This document shows positions 1 through 8,875 of a DNA stretch of 64,000 nt, in pieces. Within the stretch, counting starts at the first letter, position 1; each line of letters starts with the position of its first letter. The DNA is taken from contig NZ_LMHH01000001.1 in assembly GCF_001427865.1 (NCBI RefSeq), positions 1,798,001-1,862,000 of the forward strand, read 5' to 3'. The notes below the pieces were generated by a model that made no database searches, was not told the DNA's origin, and was given only the letters and a program-made list of their open reading frames with translations. Source of the DNA: Altererythrobacter sp. Root672. Its GTDB lineage: Bacteria; Pseudomonadota; Alphaproteobacteria; Sphingomonadales; Sphingomonadaceae. A program made the translations under genes and the position numbers.

Positions 1-282
1 TTGGCCAGAGTGAATCGAGCGCCGCGGAAAGGGCGCACTCGGATCGTTCTCATGGAAACGGCGCGATCCGCCCTGTTGGCGGGCCATCGAACCAACACGG
101 AGATGGGACGTTGGTCGCCGTTTTCAAGAGGGGCCGCTCGCGCGCGAACCCGTGCTGGCGAACCCTGGCGCGGCCGCACGATCTTACTTGCGCGCCTCCA
201 CCACCCGCTTACGATCTTCCATGGCTTTGGCGGCATCGAGCTCGCGCACTGCCTAATATCATTTCAGCTTAATGGCAGGGAT

Positions 283-331
283 TGGCCGATTGCGGACTGG
301 CAGCTCTTCGGTGTCGGTGGGCAAAGCAGAC
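283..331. repeat. dispersed intergenic repeat, degenerate copy
   Basis: Contains GATTGCGGACTGGCAGCT and a degenerate GGTGGGCAAAGCAGAC, which resemble the repeat family seen intact at 12121-12250. The stretch 1-377 otherwise holds no gene I can support. A short minus-strand frame ending near 191 looks like a leftover C-terminus but is too short to name. Confidence 0.4.
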
Positions 332-377
332 CTTCGCTACTGACCTGCTCGACAACCGCTTTAATACCATTAAATTA

Positions 378-952
378 ATGGGACGATCGAGGACAGTTGT
401 CAATCAGCAACCGCTGCGGCGGGAGACCATCGTTGCCACGGCGCTTCGGCTGCTCGAGGAGGACGGCCTCGACCGGCTCAGCATGGCTCGCATTGCAGGC
501 GCGCTCGGGGTGCAAACGCCGGCGTTCTACTGGCACGTGCGCGACCGCGGGGAGCTTCTCGGCCTGAAGGCCGAGGAACTGCTCCGCCAGACGCTAGACA
601 AGCTAGATCGGGAAGCGGTCGGCTGCGATTTCCTGATCATGTTCGGCCGCGCCGTTGCAAAGGACCAGGCAAGCGACGCCACCTTGCGAAACTCGTCGCG
701 ATCAGCAGCCCCACAGAGGCAGGCTACGAGCAAATCAAATCCAGAGTTCTCGATCCGCTCGCCAAGGGCGGCATCGCCAATCCGAGCGAAGCCCTGATGG
801 CGGTGCTCTCGTTCACGCTGGGCTGGTCCCTTTTCACCACCAATCCGCCGATGCGAGCGCATCTCATGCTCGCCATGAACCCTGAGCAGAGCTTCGAAGC
901 CGGTCTACAAGCGATCGCCGCGGGTTTTGGCTGCTCCGGTGACGGCAGGTAG
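378..952 (+). pseudogene. TetR family transcriptional regulator, frameshifted
   Basis: An N-terminal TetR helix-turn-helix is clear from the ATG at 378: about 45 residues including RLSMARIAGALGVQTPAFYW. The reading frame stops matching a TetR protein around 655-690. The C-terminal effector-binding part (ISSPTEAGYEQIKSRVLDPL, then MAVLSFTLGWSLF) continues in another frame to a TAG at 952. One frameshift explains both halves, so the product is probably inactive. Intact family members repress a neighbouring gene or efflux system; no obvious target remains. A sequencing error is the alternative to a real pseudogene. Confidence 0.75.
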
Positions 953-959
953 GGCCAAT

Positions 960-1768
960 CACGAGGGGAGGACGAATGATGCACCGGCGGAATTTCCTGG
1001 GCCAGTATCGCGCGTACCCGCGCAGCCTCCTCCGGCGCCGCTGCGCCTGTTCGGCAGCCGGCCGCGCGCGTTCGAGCAGGAGTTCCGCCCGAATGAGCGG
1101 CAGTGGCATAATGGTCTCCTCGACAACCAGTGTAGCCAGCGCGGCCTCGAGCGCCCAACGGCTTCCTGTGGACGGCCGTTCTTCATGAGCGCCGCTGCCT
1201 GCCTCAGCGCGTTCGGGTAGGTGGCCAATGGCAGGCTGGTGACGCTGAACACGTGCTCGCTGGCCAGATCTTTGATCAACCTGCGACCTTCCTGCAGTCG
1301 CCCGTTGTCGAGCGCCTCCTCTGCAGCGTTGCGCAAGGTATCAACATCCTCCGGTGTGACGAGGACGTCGTAAGTCCTTATGTCCACAGCCACCGGCGCC
1401 AGCGCGAGCTCTGGCTCCGCCGCAAGAACGACCTCGAGCTTCCCGGTCGCGCGCGCCAGCGCCTCGGCCGCACCGTCGTAATCCTCTTCGGGGAGTAGCC
1501 CCAGCGCCGCGTATGTCTGGTCAAGCGCGTCGGCGGCATCGGCGATGAGGGCCTTTCGCCTGTCAGCGAGCGCTGCGTAAGGTTTGGCCTCGTTTGAGGG
1601 GGCGTTCGCCCGCGACGAACTTCCTGCGGCGTTCGACGTGGAGGAGGCGGCAGTCTTGGCGTCCTCCGCCTCACGCTCGCAGGCGGCGAGCAGAAGCCCG
1701 AGCGCGAGTGCAAGCGAACAGGCGGTCCAGGGACGGGCGACGCGAGGGCTATATGTGGAACCGGGCAT
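960..1768 (-). pseudogene. YfdX-family lipoprotein, frameshifted
   Basis: The minus strand starts at an ATG at 1768 with a lipoprotein signal (LALGLLLAAC) and then an Ala/Ser-rich linker. A YfdX domain follows, with RKALIADAADALDQTYAALG and SVTSLPLATYPNALRQAAAL. The frame breaks near 1150-1158; a neighbouring frame resumes with LEAALATLVVEETIMPLPLI, the expected continuation of YfdX. A second shift near 1035-1050 brings in PEEAARVRAILAQEI. The gene therefore carries at least two frameshifts. YfdX proteins are periplasmic, stress-associated proteins often found beside HdeD and Hsp20, as here. The exact C-terminal end is uncertain. Confidence 0.72.
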
Positions 1769-1900
1769 GAACTTTCTCCCGAGCCCGCCCCTCGCCAGCT
1801 TTCCTGGAGCACCTCCGCGTTTGCCTGCGCTGACGATCGTCAAGGCGGCGTCCTGCGCCGCGTCTAGCTTGACGGCTCCACTCAGGAATGGAGAGACCAC

Positions 1901-2530
1901 ATGGCCAGCGACAATGACATCAAGCGCGACGTTGAAGCCCAGCTCCGCTGGGATCCCGACATCGATGCCACCGACATCTCGGTGTCGGTCAAGGACGGCG
2001 TCGTCGCGCTCACCGGCTTCGTCCGCAGCTACAGCCAGAAATACGAAGCCGAGAAGGAGACGAAGTCCGTGCGCGGGGTGCGCGGCGTCGCCAACAACAT
2101 CGAGGTCAAGCTGCCAAGCCTCAACCAGCGCGCCGATCCGGAAATCGCGCGCGACGCCGTCGATGCGCTCAAGCGCGAACTCCCCTATTCGAGCGAGAAC
2201 ATTAAAGCGGTCGTCCGCGATGGATGGCTGACGCTCGAAGGCGAGGTCGACTGGAAGTTCCAGAGCGAGCGCGCGGAAGAGGCGGTGCGCCGGATCAGGG
2301 GCCTGAAGGGCGTGACGAACCTGATCGAGATCAAGCCGCGCGCCGCGCCGAGCGAGGTCAAGGAGCGGATCGAGGAAGCGCTCAAGCGGACTGCCGAGAT
2401 CGATGCGCAAAAGATCACCGTCGAGGTGTCGGGCAACGAAGTGACGCTGCGCGGCACGGTGCGCTCCTGGCTCGAGCCCGGCACCCCACCACATCTCGAC
2501 ACAGGAGGCTGCAATGAGAACCGTGTTTGA
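1901..2530 (+). CDS. BON-domain protein with truncated third domain
   Basis: A 209-residue protein of OsmY type. Two BON domains are complete (about residues 5-72 and 80-146, with VKDGVVALTGFV and VRDGWLTLEGEV). The third starts normally (SGNEVTLRGTVRSW) but breaks off into unrelated residues (LEPGTPPHLDTGG), so its last strand and helix are missing. BON domains bind membranes or polysaccharide in the cell envelope; no signal peptide is visible here, as in many cytoplasmic three-BON proteins. GGAGAG precedes the ATG. The stop lies 17 bases inside hdeD, which suggests a deletion fused the two genes and cut the BON tail. Confidence 0.85.
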   Translation: MASDNDIKRDVEAQLRWDPDIDATDISVSVKDGVVALTGFVRSYSQKYEAEKETKSVRGVRGVANNIEVKLPSLNQRADPEIARDAVDALKRELPYSSENIKAVVRDGWLTLEGEVDWKFQSERAEEAVRRIRGLKGVTNLIEIKPRAAPSEVKERIEEALKRTAEIDAQKITVEVSGNEVTLRGTVRSWLEPGTPPHLDTGGCNENRV

Positions 2531-3134
2531 TCCTCTTACCGAACGCGACCCGGACATTGCCCAAATTGCCGAGCTGTGGTGGGTGGTCGCCTTGCGCGGG
2601 GCCTTTGCCATCGCCCTCGGCATCATGGCCCTGATTTGGCCGATCGCGACCCTGCTCACGCTCGTGCTCGTGTTCGCGGCCTACTGCATCGTGGACGGGC
2701 TGTTCTCGATCATCCTCGCCGTGCGTGGCGCTAAGCGTCGTGAATGGTGGTGGTGGTCTGCGCTCTATGCGGTGGTCGCGTTGGCTGCGGCTGCGGTGGC
2801 GGTGCTTTATCCTGAGATCACCATGTTCGCCTTCGTGGCGATGTTGATTGTCTGGGCGTTGGTGAACGGCGTATTCTCGATCGCCGCGGCGTTCCGGCTT
2901 GGTCTGGCGTATGGTCGGGGGTGGCTCATCGCCAGCGGCGTCGTTTCCCTGATTCTCGCCACGCTGTTGATTGCATGGCCGGCGATCGGGCTGTTCACAG
3001 TGACGTGGATGTTCGCGTTCTACGCCCTGACGGCAGGGACGACACTGCTGGGACTGGCGCTTCGACTGCGTTCGCGGCATTCGCTTGCGAGAAGCGGCAG
3101 GCTGGGCGAAATGGAGACACCGCGCGCCACATGA
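2514..3134 (+). CDS. hdeD: HdeD family membrane protein
   Basis: A 206-residue integral membrane protein with about six hydrophobic helices arranged as DUF308 repeats, matching the HdeD acid-resistance family. Motifs include RGAFAIALGIMALIWP near the N-terminus and a repeated pattern (LYAVVALAAAAVAVLYP, SGVVSLILATLLIAWP). AGGAGG sits 7 bases before the ATG, and the start overlaps the BON gene, so the two are probably co-translated. HdeD proteins help cells survive acid or general envelope stress; the mechanism is unknown. YfdX, Hsp20 and HdeD together recall heat-resistance islands. Confidence 0.88.
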   Translation: MRTVFDPLTERDPDIAQIAELWWVVALRGAFAIALGIMALIWPIATLLTLVLVFAAYCIVDGLFSIILAVRGAKRREWWWWSALYAVVALAAAAVAVLYPEITMFAFVAMLIVWALVNGVFSIAAAFRLGLAYGRGWLIASGVVSLILATLLIAWPAIGLFTVTWMFAFYALTAGTTLLGLALRLRSRHSLARSGRLGEMETPRAT

Positions 3135-3194
3135 CGGCGCGCGAGTCTTGAGCGGCGGGGACGGCAATAGCCTACCTGGTCATTACCGAATCCG

Positions 3195-3469
3195 GTATGG
3201 GGCAGCTGGCCCATATCGGCAAGGAACACCCCGGGCTCGAGCCGGGCGAGATCGCTTACGGAGTCCTGGTGGCGCTCGCGCACGGCGACATGCCCGGCGA
3301 GGATGACGTACATTCCGGGCACCGCTTCACCGGTCGTCGTAAGGCGTTCCCCCTTGGCAAACCGCACGATACGGCCGAACCTCTTCAGCCGCTCCCGTTC
3401 CCCCTCTGAAAGAACGGGCAGGATCTGTTCGCGCCTGTCCTCGATCAACTTCGTTGTTCGGACCGCCAT
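3195..3469 (-). pseudogene. cyclic-nucleotide-binding domain fragment
   Basis: From an ATG at 3469 the minus strand encodes the start of a CRP-like cNMP-binding domain: FGRIVRFAKGERLTTTGEAV, then GMYVILAGHVAVRERH and LEPGVFLADMGQL. After about 92 residues the similarity ends and the frame runs into sequence antisense to hdeD. The N-terminus resembles that of proteins in which this domain is fused to thioredoxin reductase, but no reductase part is present. I read it as a 5' gene remnant left by a deletion that brought hdeD next to it. Confidence 0.65.
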
Positions 3470-3590
3470 CGCACATCTCCTGCGACTGGGTAAGGCGGGC
3501 TCGCGTGATGCGCGGAATGACGATCGTCAAGGCGGACCGGGCGATTGGCGGCGAGAAGGGCGGGACCATCACTCACCAAGGAGATCTAAC

Positions 3591-4154
3591 ATGGCCAGCC
3601 AACTTCCTATGGCGGTCGGGCAACGCGGGGCCCTGCAGCGAATGTCGATGGATCCATTGTTGATGGTCCAGCGCGACATGGACCGCCTGTTCGGCAATCT
3701 CGTCCGCAGCATGGTCGGAAGCGAGGGCAGTAACGGCGAACTCGTCCTGGCGCCACGCATCGACGTCCGCCAGACCGAGGGTGGCCTCGAGATCGACGCC
3801 GAATTGCCGGGCGCGGACGAGCAGGACGTGGAGGTGTCCCTCGAGGGGGACGAGCTTACCATTGCCGGAGAGATCAGACGCGAGCACCAGGACGAAAAGA
3901 ATGGCTACCGCCTCGCCGAGCGTCAGGTTGGACGCTTCCGGCGTGTCATCCAGTTGCCGTTCGAGCCTGATCCCGACAAGGTCGATGCCGAATTTCGAAA
4001 CGGCCTTCTGATCATCCAGATTGCCTCACCGCCCCAGAAGGACCGAACCAAGCGCATCGCGCTAAAGTCGGGCGAACGGGGGGCGGCCTCGTCTCAGCAG
4101 AGCGATGCCTCGGCAAAGCCGGCCGAAGCACAGCGAGAAGCCGAGGATGCCTGA
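3591..4154 (+). CDS. Hsp20/alpha-crystallin small heat-shock protein
   Basis: A 187-residue small heat-shock protein: an ATP-independent holdase that binds unfolding proteins in the cytoplasm as large oligomers. The alpha-crystallin domain spans about residues 50-150, beginning LAPRIDVRQTEGGLEIDAEL and including the family signature FRNGLLIIQIASP (normally ..A.~~xNGxLxIxxPK). The N-terminal arm has MDRLFGNLVRSMV, and the C-terminal tail is acidic and Ala-rich. AAGGAG sits 7-12 bases before the ATG. It is the one fully intact stress gene in the patch and has its own terminator-like hairpin downstream. Confidence 0.92.
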   Translation: MASQLPMAVGQRGALQRMSMDPLLMVQRDMDRLFGNLVRSMVGSEGSNGELVLAPRIDVRQTEGGLEIDAELPGADEQDVEVSLEGDELTIAGEIRREHQDEKNGYRLAERQVGRFRRVIQLPFEPDPDKVDAEFRNGLLIIQIASPPQKDRTKRIALKSGERGAASSQQSDASAKPAEAQREAEDA

Positions 4155-4257
4155 CAGCTCGATGGCCGCGTTGAACTACCTCTGGGTAGCCAGAATGCCT
4201 GCTAGAGATCTGAGAACGGCCAGCACACTGTTGAGGTCATGAGGCAGCCCGCGCCTC

Positions 4258-4279
4258 AAAATCTCCGCTGGAGATTTTT
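4258..4279 (+). terminator. candidate rho-independent terminator after hsp20
   Basis: A perfect 9-bp inverted repeat, AAAATCTCC-GCT-GGAGATTTT, ends in five T residues 124 bases past the Hsp20 stop. The stem is AT-richer than a classical terminator, so it could instead be an operator-like palindrome. Confidence 0.5.
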
Positions 4280-4452
4280 CGTGGGGAGGTTGCTGACACG
4301 CGGCCTTCGCTAATCGAACATCGGAGTTGAGTCGCATTGCAGCCCTCCCTCACAGCCACGGTTGGCCGACCAAGGGGCTGCGCAAGATCAGCGCCCACCA
4401 AGACTGGATGCTCCATCCAGCCGTGGTGTGTGTGGAAAGGAGCGTCGGTCGA

Positions 4453-5070
4453 ATGTTCAATGGCAAGTCTGCCGAGCCGATAGAAGCGGGAGCCGCGCGC
4501 GCTAGGGAGGTGGTCGGCACGGTCCGTCGCATTGAAGCCGTCGAGCAAATCGGCTCCGAGCTGCTTGCGGCCGGCTTCGACAGGTCCGACATTGATTTGA
4601 TGGGCGAACACAAGGAAGTGCTACGCAGCCTTCACGCCACCTACCTGGATCCCGCGGGAATTGCCGAGGTTCCTGAACTTCCACGTCGTGAACTTGTAAT
4701 GCGCTCCGACGACGCCCTCCTTAGTATTCTGCTATTCGGGATGCTGAGTGCCACGGGAGCGCTGATCGCATTGTTGCTTTCGTTCGGCGGCGAGGCCGGA
4801 ACCGCAGGAATTCTCCTGCGGTCTGTTATTGGCGCGACCTTCGGTGTCCTGATCGCGTTTGCAGTTCGAAAGCGCGTGTCGCGTTTCAGCGCTCTGCAGA
4901 AGGACCTGCAACTTCATTCGATCGCGGTGTTTGTACGCGTAAGAGATGCAAACGAAGAGAACGTGGCCAAGGAGATCCTGATGAGGTGTGGCGCCTCGAA
5001 CGTGCACGTTCATGAGGTCTTGCTCCGCCGACGGATCCCTAGTCCGTTCTGCGCTGCGCTGAAAACCTAA
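4453..5070 (+). CDS. predicted membrane protein with two transmembrane helices
   Basis: A 205-residue protein of unknown function. The soluble N-terminus carries an alpha/beta segment (EAVEQIGSELLAAGFDRSDI) like the flexible-module start of general-stress proteins. Two hydrophobic helices (about residues 90-110 and 117-137) are separated by a short Gly-rich loop (FGGEAGTAGILLRS). The C-terminus has a ferredoxin-like pattern ending NVHVHEVLLRR. The ATG at 4453 is preferred because GGAAAGGAG lies upstream; the frame stays open further 5' but without a ribosome site. It may belong with the stress genes before it. No enzyme motif is visible. Confidence 0.6.
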   Translation: MFNGKSAEPIEAGAARAREVVGTVRRIEAVEQIGSELLAAGFDRSDIDLMGEHKEVLRSLHATYLDPAGIAEVPELPRRELVMRSDDALLSILLFGMLSATGALIALLLSFGGEAGTAGILLRSVIGATFGVLIAFAVRKRVSRFSALQKDLQLHSIAVFVRVRDANEENVAKEILMRCGASNVHVHEVLLRRRIPSPFCAALKT

Positions 5071-5195
5071 TCAATCGGTTACGGTTCGCTAGACCTCAAA
5101 TAGGCAGCTTCTTGCACGTGTAGCCGTCTAGATGACATACTCGGCCGGGCGGCTGGCAGCTGACGGTCCACTTGCGGGAACTGCTCATCGGCAGA

Positions 5196-5347
5196 TGAAT
5201 GACCGACATGGGCGCAGATCAGACTGACAGCTTATGGCCGATAGCGGACTGTCCGGTTTCGGGTGTCGGTCTCGCGAAAGCAGTCGGTCAGCTATGTTGC
5301 CTCGCGACCTTCCGCTTGAGGTAGCAATGGGTGGAAAGCGGACATTT
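5196..5347. repeat. dispersed intergenic repeat copy
   Basis: Starts with GAATGACCGACATGGG and ends with CAATGGGTGGAAAGCGGACATT, the two signature cores of the repeat family, with CTTATGGCCGATAGCGGACT between. It occupies most of the 309-base gap between the membrane protein and the winged-helix regulator. No gene is seen in the gap. Confidence 0.7.
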
Positions 5348-5379
5348 GTGCCAACACTCTTCGCCCTAACAGCGGAAAC

Positions 5380-7461
5380 TCAGTTGCAGGCGATTTCGGT
5401 GGCGGAGACTGGCCGGCAGAAATCGCCCCAATCGCCGCTTTCGCGCCAAACTTTGACCAGCCCAATGTCAGTGACCAGCCGGGCGAACTCGGGGGATCGC
5501 CGAGCGCGAGCCATCAACGGGCTCCACATGGCAAGCGCCCCGTAACCGCCCGGCCGTTCGAATGCGATGCGCAGGAGATTGATTGCCAGCTGCGGATGTC
5601 CTGCATGGCTCGCGAAAAGCGCATCGTTCACCAGCTGGGCATGGCCGCTTTCGCCATAGCGGCTTGCGGCCCACCGCCTCAATTGCGCGGCGGACAGCGT
5701 CGGCAACTCCCTTTCGGCCATGAAGCTGCGGAATGCTGTAGCCCACCGGGGATCATGCTCCTCGGCGAAGCGGAGCGCTTCCGCTTCCTGCCCCAACGCA
5801 AGGCGGCACCAGAATACGATCTGGGTAATGCCCTGAGCAATACTGGCGTTGCTTGCGGTCAGGCGTTGGATCAGTTCCAAAGCCTCGTCGCACCGCCCCA
5901 GGCTTGCCAACGGCCAAGCCCTTACGGGATCTCGTTCGGTTATCGGGTCGATCATCTCCGTCGACTTGTACAGCGAGAGGGCCTTGTTGGAGCGACCCAG
6001 GAATAGCGCTGAGAAGGCCAGGTTGCCTCGCAGTTCGGGGTCTTTGCCGTCGTCGAGTTCCGCCGCTCGGCGGAAGCTACGTTCCGCAGAGGAATAGTCC
6101 CGCACCTGCAGGTAATAGTATTCGCGGGCGAGATGCCCGCTCGGCAGTTGCGGGTTGGCGGCGATCGCCCGAGCAGTGAGATCGTCAATCTTCGCCAGCA
6201 ATGCGCCTGCCTGCGTCTTATTCGCCGTGTTCACCTGGATCCCAAGAACCGTTGCAAGTTGGGAATAGGCCTTGCCGTAATGCGGATCGAACGCGAGCGC
6301 TTGCTCGGCATAATCAACGGGCACACTCTGATCTGCGTCGAACATGTGAGCCCTGCTTTGCAGGTAAGCTGCAAAGGCCTCGGGATTGTTGGTGCCGCCA
6401 TAGGTAGTCGAGTTTGTGCCAACATCGAGCGAAACGCTGAGCGCGTCGGCGACGCTGGCCGCGATCAGTTCCTGCACCTCGAACAGGTCGACCAGATTGC
6501 GGTTGAAGGTCTGCGACCAGACGACCTCGCCGCCCGGGCTGAGGAGGCGTGCGGCGACGCGTACGCGTTCGCCACTGGTGCGAATGGTACCATCCACCAC
6601 ATAGGCGTTCCTGAATTCGTTTCCAGGCACTGTGCCATCAGGTCCGGCGGTAGCAATCCGCAAGGCGGGCACGCGGCGCAGACGAACGATCAGTTCGTCG
6701 GTGATCCCGCTGGCCAACGCTACTTCGGTCGAATCTTCCCCGCCACTGGGTGCGAGCTCGCGGACGGCCACGGGAATGCGCTCGCCCGCACCGAGGTGCA
6801 TAGCGGGATCGAACAGGCTCCACGCACCCACAAGCACTATCATCAGCGCCGCCAGCGCAATCGGGACTCGCCAAGATCGCCGGTTTGCCACTGAGAGCGC
6901 AAGTTGGCTCTTTGTCTTGATGGACCCGGCTGACGCTACGGCCGGCGAAAGCTCAGTTTGCGCACTGGCGTCAGTTCCGTACCGACCTTGGGCCCGGCCT
7001 TCGGTCTCGTCGCGCTCCATTTCAGCCGGATACGTGTTCCCGGTCCCGTCAATGTCTAGCTGGTAGCCGACCCCGCGGATCGTCCTCAGTCGGTCAGCTT
7101 CGGGACCTAGCGCTTTCCGCAAGGCCACGACATGCACATGCAGGGCGTTCTCTTCGACGACCACTCCCGGCCAAACGGCTTCGAGCAGCTCGTCCTTCGT
7201 GACGATTCTACCACGTGCCTCGGCAAGTACGGAGACGATGTCGAGCGCCCGTTTGCCGAGCGGCTCGCGGCGCCCGCCGACGAGAAGTTGCCGGCGCGGC
7301 TGAAGCGTTCGCGAACCGAGCCGAATCTCGTCCAAGTGCGCCCCCCGCTCCAGGTCTCGGGACACGAATACCACAGTGCTGCCGTCGAGATGAAGGGAAA
7401 GCCTTTTGCCAGTAACCCGGCCATTCTGCCGAGTTTTAAGGTTCGCAACAGGATTCACCAA
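5380..7461 (-). CDS. winged-helix transcriptional regulator with C-terminal TPR region
   Basis: A 693-residue CadC-like membrane regulator. Residues about 45-135 form an OmpR/PhoB-type winged helix (REPLGKRALDIVSVLAEARG, GRIVTKDELLEAVWPGVVVE, LRTIRGVGYQLD). A transmembrane helix follows near residues 200-220 (IALAALMIVLVGAWSLF). Next comes an adenylate-cyclase-associated FlgO-like segment (GGEDSTEVALASGITDELIV) and several TPR-like repeats to the C-terminus. Such proteins are anchored in the inner membrane and control transcription directly. The start is uncertain: TTG at 7461 or GTG at 7458. No adjacent target operon is evident; urcA is divergent. Confidence 0.85.
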   Translation of the reverse strand: MVNPVANLKTRQNGRVTGKRLSLHLDGSTVVFVSRDLERGAHLDEIRLGSRTLQPRRQLLVGGRREPLGKRALDIVSVLAEARGRIVTKDELLEAVWPGVVVEENALHVHVVALRKALGPEADRLRTIRGVGYQLDIDGTGNTYPAEMERDETEGRAQGRYGTDASAQTELSPAVASAGSIKTKSQLALSVANRRSWRVPIALAALMIVLVGAWSLFDPAMHLGAGERIPVAVRELAPSGGEDSTEVALASGITDELIVRLRRVPALRIATAGPDGTVPGNEFRNAYVVDGTIRTSGERVRVAARLLSPGGEVVWSQTFNRNLVDLFEVQELIAASVADALSVSLDVGTNSTTYGGTNNPEAFAAYLQSRAHMFDADQSVPVDYAEQALAFDPHYGKAYSQLATVLGIQVNTANKTQAGALLAKIDDLTARAIAANPQLPSGHLAREYYYLQVRDYSSAERSFRRAAELDDGKDPELRGNLAFSALFLGRSNKALSLYKSTEMIDPITERDPVRAWPLASLGRCDEALELIQRLTASNASIAQGITQIVFWCRLALGQEAEALRFAEEHDPRWATAFRSFMAERELPTLSAAQLRRWAASRYGESGHAQLVNDALFASHAGHPQLAINLLRIAFERPGGYGALAMWSPLMARARRSPEFARLVTDIGLVKVWRESGDWGDFCRPVSATEIACN

Positions 7462-7619
7462 ATCTTCAGCGAAGTTTCACCGAACCACCAACGTGCCTGA
7501 ATCCGGCTCGACCTACACCATCTGGGCCAACGGAGGCCGCCTCACGAGAGAGATGCTCCGGAGGAGATCCGGCGGATCTGCCCGCCATTGCTAATACTCG
7601 AGCAGAAGGATTGAACGTC

Positions 7620-7925
7620 ATGCGCAAGGTTATCTTTATCGCTCTGGCCGCTCTCTCGCTGCCCATTTCCCTCACCCCAGTTTCGGCACAGTCGACTTCG
7701 GTAACCGTGCCGATCGCCGACCTCGACCTCTCCACTGAAGCCGGCAGGGCAACACTTGAGAGACGCATTCACGCCGCTAAGGCCCGCATCTGCGGCCACG
7801 TCGAGGTACGTCAGGTTCGCGAGGGGGCGGACAAGCAGCGGTGTTTGGAGGAAACTGAAGCCTCGGTTCGGGCCGAGATTGCCCGCCTCACCGCCAGCGA
7901 TCCGACTCTCGCGCTTAACCGCTAG
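7620..7925 (+). CDS. UrcA family periplasmic protein
   Basis: A 101-residue secreted protein with an N-terminal signal peptide (VIFIALAALSLPISLTPVSA, cleavage after about residue 23). The UrcA family pattern follows (VTVPIADLDLSTEAGRATLE, then a single-Cys ARICGHVEV). A second Cys (KQRCLEE) could pair with it. UrcA proteins are small, common in Sphingomonadales and Caulobacterales, and of unknown function. AGAAGGA precedes the ATG at 7620, which I prefer over a TTG nine bases upstream. It is divergent from the winged-helix regulator and could be regulated by it; that is inference. Confidence 0.85.
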   Translation: MRKVIFIALAALSLPISLTPVSAQSTSVTVPIADLDLSTEAGRATLERRIHAAKARICGHVEVRQVREGADKQRCLEETEASVRAEIARLTASDPTLALNR

Positions 7926-7943
7926 GCGCACCGGTCACTCACT

Positions 7944-7976
7944 GGGCGGCGGCGAGCGTCCTGCCGCCGCCCATTT
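7944..7976 (+). terminator. candidate terminator after urcA
   Basis: A 10-bp GC-rich stem (GGGCGGCGGC paired with GCCGCCGCCC, 9-base loop) starts 18 bases past the urcA stop and is followed by ATTT. Confidence 0.6.
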
Positions 7977-8051
7977 CGCGGTGCGGCTCGTCAATCATAC
8001 CGGCCGCCGGTGGTCGATGACTTCATTCGGATGAGGCTGCAGGGGCTTCAG

Positions 8052-8112
8052 AATGTCCGCAATGGGTCGCTAACCGACTGTCCGCAATCGGCTTCGAAGG
8101 GTGGACAACTGC
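8052..8112. repeat. dispersed intergenic repeat copy
   Basis: Contains AATGTCCGCAATGGGTCGCT and GACTGTCCGCAATCGGCTTC, followed by a degenerate GGGTGGACAACTG. It is a shuffled copy of the repeat family and lies between the urcA terminator and the convergent membrane gene. Confidence 0.6.
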
Positions 8113-8141
8113 CGTCGGCTCGCACGGTTTTGAGAGTCGCC

Positions 8142-8615
8142 TCATACGGCTCCGAAGTCGCCGAAGCGCCGCCACCGCAGCCAGATCGCCGCAACGAGCA
8201 CGGTCGCGCCGCTGCCGCCCATCACGACGACTAGCGCCGTTGGTCCTTGAGGAGTTGGCACCAGTCCGCCCCCGATGAGAAACAGCCACGATGTCGCGCC
8301 GAAGATGGTGACGATAAGACCGGCCGCCCAGGCGTCGATGATCATGCAGCGCTCAACCTCGTCTGTCAGGCGCAGCACGAACCAAATCGTGACGAGCGTC
8401 AGCAGGGGGAGAAGAACCGCGCCAGCCACGGCTGCCTCCGGTGTAAAGTGCGGACCTCCGGCCGCAGGGTCGCGCGTGCCCATCATCAGGCCGACCACCA
8501 AGGCGGTTGCCACAAGGGCGTATATTCCCTGGTAGAGGCGCCATCGCTTATTCCGAATTTGCTGCGCGTGAAGGCCCGGTCCAACATCTTCAGCTATCCG
8601 TGGTTTCACCGTCAT
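8142..8615 (-). CDS. predicted membrane protein paired with XRE regulator
   Basis: A 157-residue protein with four predicted membrane helices (GIYALVATALVVGLMMG, VAGAVLLPLLTLVTIWFVLR, AGLIVTIFGATSWLFLIGGG, and the C-terminal GATVLVAAIWLRW). Its ATG at 8615 lies 26 bases inside the upstream XRE gene, so the pair is an operon with probable coupled translation. The layout mirrors the membrane-XRE pair at 16478-17150. Proteins of this type sit next to small XRE regulators in many bacteria and their function is unknown. Confidence 0.7.
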   Translation of the reverse strand: MTVKPRIAEDVGPGLHAQQIRNKRWRLYQGIYALVATALVVGLMMGTRDPAAGGPHFTPEAAVAGAVLLPLLTLVTIWFVLRLTDEVERCMIIDAWAAGLIVTIFGATSWLFLIGGGLVPTPQGPTALVVVMGGSGATVLVAAIWLRWRRFGDFGAV

Positions 8616-8796
8616 CGAAAATCTCCTCGATGGACTGCCCGAACAGCCGGGCAAACTTGAAGGCGAGCGGGAGCGAAGGGTCGTGCTTGCCGGATTCGAT
8701 GGCGATGATGGCATGACGCGAAACGCCAACCCGGCCGCCAAGCTCCGCTTGGCTCCAGTCCCGCTCCGCTCGCATCACTTTCAATCGGTTTTTCAC
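8590..8796 (-). CDS. small XRE-family transcriptional regulator
   Basis: A 68-residue, single-domain helix-turn-helix protein of the YozG/XRE group (RDWSQAELGGRVGVSRHAII, GKHDPSLPLAFKFARLF). This compact type usually ends with a conserved IEEIFD motif, present here (QSIEEIFDD). It probably represses its own operon: strong palindromes lie immediately upstream at 8821-8845 and 8876-8897. It overlaps the membrane protein that follows. Confidence 0.9.
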   Translation of the reverse strand: MKNRLKVMRAERDWSQAELGGRVGVSRHAIIAIESGKHDPSLPLAFKFARLFGQSIEEIFDDGETTDS

Positions 8797-8820
8797 GACA
8801 CTCAGCCTGTGCTATGTGGC

Positions 8821-8845
8821 CCTACCTAAAAGGTAGGTATACCTA
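8821..8845 (-). promoter_or_regulatory. overlapping palindromes, candidate XRE operator
   Basis: CCTACCT-AAA-AGGTAGG (8821-8837) overlaps the perfect 12-bp palindrome TAGGTATACCTA (8834-8845). They lie 25-50 bases upstream of the XRE start. A TTGACT on the minus strand lies just above and would be a plausible -35 box. Confidence 0.65.
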
Positions 8846-8875
8846 ACATGATCTAGAGTCAATAAGACTCTACAT

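Noticed and set aside
1-378. 125-codon frame at the window start
   Set aside because: Composition looks random, it runs through a repeat copy and has no motif.
1769-2659. N-terminal 297-codon extension of the YfdX minus-strand frame
   Set aside because: It is antisense to the BON and HdeD genes; the lipoprotein signal at 1768 is the real start.
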